Below are positions 1 through 5,362 of a stretch of 5,588 bases of DNA, one piece after another (position 1 is the first letter of the stretch; each line of letters starts with the position of its first letter). Made by a program: the position numbers and the translations under genes. Under the pieces are notes generated by a model. The model was not told the origin of the DNA. It saw only the letters and a list, made by a program, of their open reading frames with translations, and made no database searches. This DNA comes from JAGXQV01 sp041674485 (lineage in GTDB: Bacteria > Pseudomonadota > Gammaproteobacteria > Burkholderiales > Sulfuricellaceae), in assembly GCA_041674485.1 (NCBI GenBank), contig JBAYVP010000349.1, positions 1 through 5,588 on the forward strand, given 5' to 3'.

Positions 1-122
1 ATCATTTCTAAGCATGGTGAAACGATTATGCGAAGCGAACAACATTGAAGAGCCTTGTGCGGTAATTCCGCACGCAGGGATCCGTGAGGGGGCAGTTGGG
101 TAACTGGCTGTCCTACCTTGAT
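1..122 (+). mobile_element. 3' end of a group II intron (probably class C), body outside window
   Basis: The sequence contains a domain V-like hairpin (50-82) followed by a domain VI-like stretch with 'gtgaggggg', a 'gggtaactgg' hairpin tip and 'tcctacc', then a terminal 'ttgat'. This order and wording match what I remember of bacterial class C intron 3' ends, which finish in a domain VI with a bulged A and an AY dinucleotide. On that reading the intron ends at about 122 and the 3' exon starts at about 123. A short open frame from base 1 ends at TGA 46-48, just before domain V; it could be the tail of the intron-encoded reverse transcriptase, but 15 codons are too few to say. Domains I-IV and the RT are not in the window, so I cannot tell a full intron from a 3' fragment. 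Confidence 0.68.
50..82 (+). ncRNA. Group II intron domain V hairpin
   Basis: Bases 50-62 can pair with 68-82. The lower stem is G50-C82, A51-T81, G52 opposite A80, C53-G79, C54-G78, T55-G77 and T56-A76. A two-base bulge (G74, C75) follows on the 3' side, then a six-pair upper stem (57-62 with 68-73) closing a TAATT loop. The AGC near the 5' base and the two-base bulge on the 3' strand are hallmarks of domain V, the catalytic core that binds the metal ions for splicing. The G52/A80 mismatch (GATC in place of the more usual GTTC) is either a class variant or a sign of decay. Domain VI follows at about 84-122. Confidence 0.68.
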
Positions 123-130
123 GCACGGAA

Positions 131-226
131 AAAACCGATTCACCGCAGAGGACGCGGAGGACGCGGAGGAAAACCATCATGCTCTTCCTCTGCGTCCTCC
201 GCGTCCTCTGCGGTAAAAAAGGTTTT
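131..226. repeat. Long GC-rich palindrome ('accgcagag' family)
   Basis: Bases 142-171 pair with 185-214 in a 30-bp stem with one G-T wobble (165/191) and a 13-base loop (172-184). An outer six-base arm, aaaacc (131-136) with ggtttt (221-226), can extend it across a small internal loop. The arms contain a tandem 9-mer (gaggacgcg twice), so the palindrome itself was built from short repeats. Small palindromes that begin with 'accgcagag' are scattered through intergenic DNA of many proteobacteria, to my memory. The T-containing right edge (ggttttgtcttt) might let a transcript end here, but the run of six A between stem and T-tract makes it a poor intrinsic terminator. A second member of the family is at 5309-5362. 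Confidence 0.85.
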
Positions 227-360
227 GTCTTTATGGATTGCCGTCATGAGTTGAGCAGCGTTGCGGCTCAGTTTGCCTGGGATTCATGAATGTTTTCCAT
301 TATTGATTTTTATCATGAGTTTCTGAGAACAAATTTACCCTGGGTCAGGTATCGCGGCGT
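227..360. other. Intergenic spacer without recognisable gene
   Basis: No convincing ORF, tRNA or riboswitch is visible. The stretch is richer in A and T than the flanking genes. It carries a weak 5-bp hairpin around 252-270 (tgagc/gctca), a 10-base palindrome attcatgaat (282-291), and a 9-base direct repeat tcatgagtt (244-252 and 313-321). These might be binding sites for a regulator acting upstream of the promoter at 361, but each is short enough to occur by chance. Confidence 0.4.
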
Positions 361-388
361 TTGACAATATCTTCCGGCAGACTATGAT
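361..388 (+). promoter_or_regulatory. Sigma-70-type promoter of the Ig-repeat gene
   Basis: A perfect -35 hexamer TTGACA (361-366) is separated by 16 bases from TATGAT (383-388), one mismatch from the consensus TATAAT. Transcription would start near 395 and give a leader of about 33 bases before the ATG at 428. The spacing and match make this the best promoter in the window. No operator can be assigned with confidence. Confidence 0.72.
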
Positions 389-427
389 GCTTGCATCCGT
401 CCGTCACATACTTAAATTCATTGAAAT

Positions 428-3400
428 ATGAAACGATTATTCCTTCTCATTAGCGTGTTGGCCTGCCTGATGGCGGCTCAGGTCTTTGCCGCAGCATGCA
501 CCGATGCGGATATATCCGGCAGCCTGAACCAGGGAATGGCGACCGCCCAAACGCAATTGAAGTGCGGATTGGCCAACTCGTCCGATGTGAATGCGCCATT
601 CATCGGGAATCGCAGCAGCTTGCTTTCCGATACCGCCTCCTTCTCGTCGCTGGACAACACGCTACGTCTACCGAAAGTTTCGGTGGCCGGCGCCGGTGTC
701 TATACGAATGTCAGAGCGTTGCTTCCCCCTGGGGGCGTCTGGTCTTTACTCGGTGCGAATTATGAGGGCGCCGCCTCGGCTGCGGGTTCTTCCACCCCCA
801 TATACAATGCTTCCTCGTTAACCCTGCGCATTCCCGCCGTCAGCGTGGATGGCGTGGGGTATACCAATGTGTGGCTGTATCTGCCATCTACGCAGCCCTG
901 GTCGGTGCTGGGGGTGGGAACGCCGATTCAACCGCCGCTGCCTGCCACCGGCAACCCTACCACCACGCCCACCGTCACGGCCACCGGCAAACCCACCCTC
1001 ACGCTCACCCTGACCGATCCGGGTTCCGGGCAAACCCGGAATTCCATTTCAAGCAGCAGTCCGGCGCGCCTGACAGCCGTTGTCAGGGATGCAAACGGCG
1101 CGGCAGTGCCGGGCGTCATCGTTACTTTTGCCACCGATACCGTTTACGGTTCGCTTACCCCGGCTTCCGGCACGGCGTTGAGCGATGCCAACGGCACGGC
1201 CACGGCTACGCTCAACGCCGACAGCACAGCCGGCGGCGCTTCCACCGTCACGGCGAGTGCCAAGGTTGGCAGCGTCACGGTGACCGGCTCGCTCAATTAT
1301 GCAGTCGGCTCCGGCACACCCACCGCCACGCCTACCATCGTGCTTACGCTAACCGATCCGAATTCCGGGCAAATCCGGAATTCCATTTCAAGCAGCAGCC
1401 CGGCGCGCTTGACAGCCATTGTCAAGGATGCAAACGGCGCGGTAGTGCCGGGCGTTGTTGTCACTTTTGCCACCGACAGCATTTACGGCGCACTCACACC
1501 GGCTTCCGGCACGGTGTTGAGCGACACCAACGGCGCGGCCACGGCCACGCTCAACGCCAACAGCACAGCCGGCGGCGCTTCCACCGTCACGGCGAGCGTC
1601 CAGGTTGCCGGCGCCACGGTGACTGGTTCGCTCAATTATGCGGTTAATGCCGGCACGTCAACCAGCGCCCCCACGCTCACGCTTACCTTGACCGATCCGA
1701 GCACCGGGCAAACTCGGAATTCCATTTCGAGCGGCAGTCCGGCGCTCCTGACCGCTACTGTCAGGGATGCAAGCGGCGCTACAGTGTCGGGCGTTGTCGT
1801 CACTTTTGCCACCGATATCGCTTACGGTTCACTCACCCCGGCTTCCGGCACGGCGTTGAGCGATGTCAACGGCGCGGCCAAAGTCACGCTCAACGCCGAC
1901 AGTGCAGCCAGCGGCGCATCCATCGTAACGGCGACCGCCCAGGTGGCCGGCGTTACGGTGGCCGGCTCGCTCAATTATTCAATTGGCACTACCAATATCA
2001 CGCTGGGGCCGCTCACGTTCCTTCCCGTCTCTCCGCTTGCCGCTTACGGCACGACGAGCGTTAACGTCACCGTGCTGAGTAACGGGGTGGCTCAGACAAC
2101 GCCAACGCTCGTCACCTTCACGTCGGCCTGCGCCGGCAGCGGCAAGGCGGTGCTGACACCTGCCGTAACTACGGTAAACGGCGTGGCGACCGCTTCCTAT
2201 CGGGATAACGGCTGCAACAACACGGATACCGTAACCGCCACGCTCGCAAGCGGCGCGTCGGCAACCCAGAATCTGGTGGTGACGGCGCCCGGCGCAGGCT
2301 CAATTCGCTTTGTTTCGGTGTCGCCTTCCACTATCGCGTTGAAAGGCACGGGCGGCGCGGGACGGCAGGAATCGGCGACGGTGACGTTCCGCGTGGTGGA
2401 TAACAGCGGCAATCCGATAGGCGGCAAGACCATCAGCTTCACTCTCAGCACCACGCTGGGCGGACTGACACTGTCTTCCTCTTCAGCGGTTTCCGACCCC
2501 GTTACGGGCGATGTGGTCACCAATGTAAATGCCGGCACGATAAGCACCTCGGTGCGGGTGACGGCAAGCGATGGCGTCTTGTCCACCCAGTCCGACCAGC
2601 TTGCCGTCGCGACCGGACTGCCCGCACAGGACAGTTTTTCACTCAGCGCGCTCGTTCACAATATCGAGGGCTGGGCTTTCGATGGGGAAAAAACTACGCT
2701 GACGGCGCGACTTGCAGACCATTTCCACAACCCGGTGTCCGACGGGACGGCGGTCTATTTCACCAGCGAGGGCGGCTCGATTGCGCCGTCCTGCGTCACG
2801 CTGGGCGGCGCGTGTTCCGTGGACTTCACCAGTCAGGCATTGCGCCCCACCAACGGACGGGTGACCATACTGGCTCGCGCCATCGGCGAGGAAGCATTCA
2901 TTGATCTCAACAGCAACGGCGTGGTGGATGACGCAACCGAAATGATAGACGCCAATGGGGCCTCCACCGATATAGGGGAGGCCTATGTCGATTACGATGA
3001 AGACGGGACGCGCGATGCCACCGAACCTTATTTCGACTTCAACGGTGATGGTGCGTACAGCGTAGCGGACGGCAAATATAGCGGCTCCCTGTGCAGCCCC
3101 AGCGCGGTCGCAGGGTTTTGCAGCACCCAGAAATCCATTGATGTGCGTGGCAAAACTATAATCGTGCTTTCGACTTCGCGCGCCGACATCACGATCAACG
3201 GCGGCGGGGCGATTGCATTGCCTGTCTGCACGGCGGGGATGGGAGGGGGAGTGGGTGCGCCTGCGACGTTCACCGTGACGGTTGTGGATACCCATGGTAA
3301 TGCGCTGCCCGTGGATACGAAGATAGATTTCGCGACGACGAACGGTACGATTCTTTCCGAGACCAGCCATACCTTTACGGATAGTATTGGATGTCGCACC

Positions 3401-3595
3401 GTTGGCTATGCGGGTTGCCCGGCAGCGGTAGGGTCGGCAACCTTTGGAGATTATTATGTCACCATGCAGGGTGACGCGACATGGGATACGACCACAGGCG
3501 CCTGCACTAACGCGGCAAGCAGCGGGACGTTCTCGGTTACTGTGACTACGCCAAAAAACGAGGTCACGACTGCATCCGTGAACGTTACTGATTAG
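428..3595 (+). CDS. Exported Ig-like (Big_1/invasin-type) repeat protein with EF-hand-like calcium loops
   Basis: This 1055-residue protein is probably secreted or surface-associated and adhesin-like. Residues 1-22 form a Sec signal peptide (KR, hydrophobic core, cleavage near VFA-AA). Residues 77-109 and 130-162 repeat a motif of the form LR(L/I)P.VSV.G..YTNV...LP....WS.LG. A Thr/Pro linker (about 165-190) leads to three Big_1-like domains of exact 113-residue period (starting near 190, 303 and 416). Divergent Ig-like domains follow at about 521-620 (C568, C596), 624-728 and 732-820. The last has the IEGW...RLADHFHNPVSDGTAV signature I know from other proteobacterial Ig proteins. Calcium loops start at D826, D855 and D870, and a final Ig-like domain covers about 915-1055. 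There is no LPXTG, PEP-CTERM, beta-barrel or C-terminal membrane segment, so attachment is unknown. An in-frame TGA at 422-424 and the signal peptide fix the start. No Shine-Dalgarno sequence is visible. The gene appears monocistronic; a role in adhesion is inferred from domain type only. Confidence 0.9.
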   Translation: MKRLFLLISVLACLMAAQVFAAACTDADISGSLNQGMATAQTQLKCGLANSSDVNAPFIGNRSSLLSDTASFSSLDNTLRLPKVSVAGAGVYTNVRALLPPGGVWSLLGANYEGAASAAGSSTPIYNASSLTLRIPAVSVDGVGYTNVWLYLPSTQPWSVLGVGTPIQPPLPATGNPTTTPTVTATGKPTLTLTLTDPGSGQTRNSISSSSPARLTAVVRDANGAAVPGVIVTFATDTVYGSLTPASGTALSDANGTATATLNADSTAGGASTVTASAKVGSVTVTGSLNYAVGSGTPTATPTIVLTLTDPNSGQIRNSISSSSPARLTAIVKDANGAVVPGVVVTFATDSIYGALTPASGTVLSDTNGAATATLNANSTAGGASTVTASVQVAGATVTGSLNYAVNAGTSTSAPTLTLTLTDPSTGQTRNSISSGSPALLTATVRDASGATVSGVVVTFATDIAYGSLTPASGTALSDVNGAAKVTLNADSAASGASIVTATAQVAGVTVAGSLNYSIGTTNITLGPLTFLPVSPLAAYGTTSVNVTVLSNGVAQTTPTLVTFTSACAGSGKAVLTPAVTTVNGVATASYRDNGCNNTDTVTATLASGASATQNLVVTAPGAGSIRFVSVSPSTIALKGTGGAGRQESATVTFRVVDNSGNPIGGKTISFTLSTTLGGLTLSSSSAVSDPVTGDVVTNVNAGTISTSVRVTASDGVLSTQSDQLAVATGLPAQDSFSLSALVHNIEGWAFDGEKTTLTARLADHFHNPVSDGTAVYFTSEGGSIAPSCVTLGGACSVDFTSQALRPTNGRVTILARAIGEEAFIDLNSNGVVDDATEMIDANGASTDIGEAYVDYDEDGTRDATEPYFDFNGDGAYSVADGKYSGSLCSPSAVAGFCSTQKSIDVRGKTIIVLSTSRADITINGGGAIALPVCTAGMGGGVGAPATFTVTVVDTHGNALPVDTKIDFATTNGTILSETSHTFTDSIGCRTVGYAGCPAAVGSATFGDYYVTMQGDATWDTTTGACTNAASSGTFSVTVTTPKNEVTTASVNVTD
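995..1984 (+). repeat. Three tandem 339-bp repeats encoding Ig-like domains
   Basis: Units begin near 995, 1334 and 1673, and corresponding codons sit exactly 339 bp (113 residues) apart. Each unit encodes LTLTDP..GQ.RNSISS, an Ig core with VTFATD..YG.LTPASGT.LSD.NGAA, and ends in GSLNY. Units 1 and 2 are close at the DNA level: I count about 10 differences in the roughly 100 bases from 1040 compared with those from 1379, several of them silent. Unit 3 is more diverged (for example SSGSPALLTA in place of SSSSPARLTA). The pattern indicates recent in-frame duplication, and such arrays can change copy number by recombination. The third unit runs into an unrelated domain after about 1984. Confidence 0.9.
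2903..3070 (+). other. Region encoding three EF-hand-like calcium-binding loops
   Basis: Within the Ig-repeat protein, residues 826-838 (D826, N828, N830, G831, D834), 855-866 (D855, D857, D859, G860, D863, E866) and 870-881 (D870, N872, D874, G875, S878, D881) follow the DxDxDG spacing of EF-hand or dockerin-like loops. The middle one is a full 12-residue match; the first carries one extra residue before the final acid. Cysteines at 789/796 before and 889/898 after could form disulfides bracketing the module. Calcium binding, and stiffening of the rod by calcium, is inferred from the motif. Confidence 0.75.
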
Positions 3596-3684
3596 TCACT
3601 TACTGGCCAAGTCACAAGCAATTGGTGACGAGAACATATCGTAGATCAAGCACTGGAGCGGCTTTCCGCAAAGAAACAATGACC

Positions 3685-3737
3685 GGATGAACAGGATTGA
3701 CAGGATGGGTTTTCTATCCTGTTCATCCTGTAAATCC
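3685..3737. repeat. Imperfect palindrome ('ggatgaacaggat' family)
   Basis: Bases 3685-3706 pair with 3716-3737 over 22 positions with four mismatches, around a 9-base loop (gggttttct). Each arm is a near-repeat of a short unit (ggatgaacaggat, then tgacaggat). It lies between the convergent ends of the Ig-repeat gene and dbpA. There is no T-tract after the stem, so it is not a standard intrinsic terminator, though a stem of this size in both transcripts could slow polymerase or protect 3' ends. I recall similar 'atcctgttcatcctg' palindromes as dispersed repeats in many bacterial genomes; it shares no sequence with the palindromes at 131-226 and 5309-5362. Confidence 0.8.
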
Positions 3738-3752
3738 TCTCTCAAACGTCTG

Positions 3753-3768
3753 TTTGGTTCCGGCTTAG
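3753..3768 (+). repeat. 16-bp inverted repeat bracketing dbpA, copy A
   Basis: The sequence tttggttccggcttag is perfectly reverse-complementary to 5285-5300. The match continues after a three-base gap: copy A reads on as gcg-atta, copy B as atta. It lies 15 bases to the gene-facing side of the palindrome at 3685-3737 and 18 bases beyond the dbpA stop codon. Confidence 0.8.
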
Positions 3769-3786
3769 GCGATTACCAGGAATGCA

Positions 3787-5208
3787 TCAACCCGTCAGCG
3801 CGCGCACTTTCACCGTCTTGCCCTTTACTTTGCCTTCCGTCAATTTACGCACAGCGCTACGTGCGATGTCGCGTGCGACGGCAACGTAGGTGTTTTGATC
3901 GGTCACGGTGATCTTGCCGACTTGCTCGCGGGTGAATCCCGCTTCGCCGGTGAGTGCGCCCAGCACATCGCCGGGGCGGATTTTCTCCTTGCGTCCGCCG
4001 AGTATCTGCAGCGTCACCATGGGCGGAACCAGCGGTGCGTCGTTGCCGCCTTGCAGCGCTCCCAGCGTGTGCCATTCCGGCTCAGAGCCTGCCATGATGG
4101 CGGCGACGCGGCGCTTTTCGCTCGGGCTGCACAGGGAGAACGCCCAACCCTCCTGGTCGGCGCGCCCGGTGCGGCCTATGCGGTGGATGTGAATTTCCGG
4201 GTCGGGGGTGACATCGACGTTGATCACCGCTTCGAGTTGCGCAATATCCAGGCCGCGCGCCGCCACATCGGTGGCCACCAGCACCGAGCAACTGCGATTG
4301 GCGAACTGGATCAGCACCAGATCACGGTCGCGCTGTTCCATGTCGCCATGCAAGGCCAGTGCTTGAAAGCCTTGCTCGTGCAGCACTTTCAGCAATTCGC
4401 GGCATTGCTGCTTGGTATTGCAAAAGGCCAGTGTGCTAACCGGGCGATAATGCTTGAGGAGTAGCGCGACGGCTTGCAAGCGCGCTTCGTGTTGCACCTC
4501 GTAAAAGCGTTGGCGGATTTTGCTGTCGTCATGCCGTTCCGGCAGCTTCACTTCCTGCGGCTTGCGCAGGAAGCGGCGCGCCAACCGATTGATGCCCTCG
4601 GGAAAGGTCGCCGAGAACAGCAGCGTTTGGCGTCCTGTCGGGCATTGCTGCGCCACATGGGCGATGTCGTCGTAAAACCCCATGTCCAACATGCGGTCCG
4701 CTTCGTCGAGCACCAGAGTGTTGAGCGCATCCAGGTTCAGGCTGCCGCGCTCCAGATGATCCATGATGCGCCCCGGCGTGCCGACGACGATGTGCGCGCC
4801 GTGCTCCAAGCTGGCGCGTTGCGGGCGCATGGTCGTGCCGCCGCACAGCGTCAGTATCTTGATATGGCCTTCGAAGCGCGCCAGGCGGCGGATTTCCTGG
4901 GTGACCTGGTCGGCCAGCTCGCGCGTTGGACACAGCACCATGGCCTGCACCGCAAAGCGGCGCGGATTCAGCCGGGTGAGCAGCGGCAGCGCGAACGCCG
5001 CCGTCTTGCCGCTGCCGGTCTTGGCCTGCGCGATCAGGTCATGCCCGGCCAGCGCAATCGGCAGGCTGGCCGCCTGTATCGGGGTCATCGTCAGGTATTC
5101 GAGTTGCTGCAACGTCGTCAACATACTGGGCGACAGCGGCAACCCGGCAAAAGAGCCTCCGGCAGCGCTTGCCGGGGACGGGGAGGTGGGGGGGATAGTA
5201 TCGATCAT
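3787..5208 (-). CDS. dbpA: ATP-dependent RNA helicase DbpA (DEAD-box)
   Basis: DbpA is a cytoplasmic DEAD-box RNA helicase that acts in large-subunit ribosome assembly; in E. coli it is targeted to hairpin 92 of 23S rRNA by its C-terminal domain. From the ATG at 5208 the product has 473 residues. Visible motifs are a Q motif (F20 to Q45), motif I AKTGSGKT (62-69), Ia PTREL (94-98), TPGR (144-147), DEAD (168-171), SAT (199-201), motif V ATDVAARGLD (312-321) and motif VI HRIGRTGR (342-349). Residues from about 397 to the end form the RRM-like domain, with LQILGGRKEKIRPGD and VGKITVTDQNTYVAV, which separates DbpA from RhlE, SrmB and CsdA. All key residues are intact. The length is close to the E. 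coli protein (about 457), with a slightly longer Pro/Ser/Ala-rich N-terminus. A TTG at 5214 would add two residues, but the ATG is better spaced from a purine-rich site. The gene stands alone and converges on the Ig-repeat gene. Confidence 0.95.
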   Translation of the reverse strand: MIDTIPPTSPSPASAAGGSFAGLPLSPSMLTTLQQLEYLTMTPIQAASLPIALAGHDLIAQAKTGSGKTAAFALPLLTRLNPRRFAVQAMVLCPTRELADQVTQEIRRLARFEGHIKILTLCGGTTMRPQRASLEHGAHIVVGTPGRIMDHLERGSLNLDALNTLVLDEADRMLDMGFYDDIAHVAQQCPTGRQTLLFSATFPEGINRLARRFLRKPQEVKLPERHDDSKIRQRFYEVQHEARLQAVALLLKHYRPVSTLAFCNTKQQCRELLKVLHEQGFQALALHGDMEQRDRDLVLIQFANRSCSVLVATDVAARGLDIAQLEAVINVDVTPDPEIHIHRIGRTGRADQEGWAFSLCSPSEKRRVAAIMAGSEPEWHTLGALQGGNDAPLVPPMVTLQILGGRKEKIRPGDVLGALTGEAGFTREQVGKITVTDQNTYVAVARDIARSAVRKLTEGKVKGKTVKVRALTG

Positions 5209-5217
5209 GCGCAATTA

Positions 5218-5225
5218 TCCCGCCT
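5218..5225 (-). promoter_or_regulatory. Probable ribosome binding site of dbpA
   Basis: On the minus strand, aggcggga lies nine bases before the ATG at 5208, but only three before the alternative TTG at 5214, so it favours the ATG. Further upstream is a very A/T-rich tract (about 5241-5257) with TATAGG on the minus strand. It could serve as a -10 element, but I see no matching -35 hexamer at the right distance, so the dbpA promoter is not assigned. Confidence 0.4.
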
Positions 5226-5284
5226 GCGGCGCGGTGTGCCTATAAAAATTTAAATTAGGCCGGATTTCGTATGCACGGTTTAAT

Positions 5285-5300
5285 CTAAGCCGGAACCAAA
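5285..5300 (-). repeat. 16-bp inverted repeat bracketing dbpA, copy B
   Basis: The sequence ctaagccggaaccaaa is the exact reverse complement of 3753-3768. It sits 76 bases upstream of the dbpA ATG and eight bases from the palindrome at 5309-5362. Read outward from each palindrome toward dbpA, both copies have the same order: palindrome, short spacer, then this motif. Confidence 0.8.
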
Positions 5301-5308
5301 AAATATTC

Positions 5309-5362
5309 ACCGCAGAGACGCAGAGATGTTGTGATTTCTCCGCGCCTCTGCGTCTCTGTGGT
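5309..5362. repeat. Palindrome of the 'accgcagag' family, second member
   Basis: Bases 5309-5325 pair with 5346-5362 in a 17-bp stem with one G-T wobble (5312/5359) and a 20-base loop. The arm accgcagagacgcagag resembles the outer arm of the 131-226 palindrome, which has an extra g and a doubled inner unit, so the two are variants of one repeat family. It is upstream of dbpA and could be transcribed into its leader if the promoter lies beyond it. Confidence 0.85.

Noticed and set aside
142..214. Short tandem units in the palindrome considered as a CRISPR array
   Set aside because: There are no spacers; the units are 9-base tandems in complementary arms.
18..440. 12-mer tgaaacgattat shared by the intron end (18-29) and the start of the Ig-repeat gene (429-440)
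   Set aside because: About one 12-base match is expected by chance in a window of this size, and the flanks do not match.
871..1647. Long + strand open frame of 258 codons rich in His, Arg and Gly
   Set aside because: It is an out-of-frame reading of the Ig repeats; its own repetition mirrors the 339-bp period and it has no plausible protein composition.
2639..3370. Minus-strand open frame of 243 codons opposite the Ig-repeat gene
   Set aside because: It lies wholly within the real gene, shows no recognisable domain, and the + strand product has clear signal peptide and domain structure.
3611..3629. Small hairpin gtcac/gtgac after the Ig-repeat gene as a terminator
   Set aside because: Only five pairs, a 9-base loop and no T-tract, so it does not support an intrinsic terminator call.
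4474..5253. Plus-strand open frame of 259 codons opposite dbpA
   Set aside because: Shadow of the well-conserved DbpA coding strand, with Arg/Gln/Ala-rich composition typical of antisense GC-rich frames.
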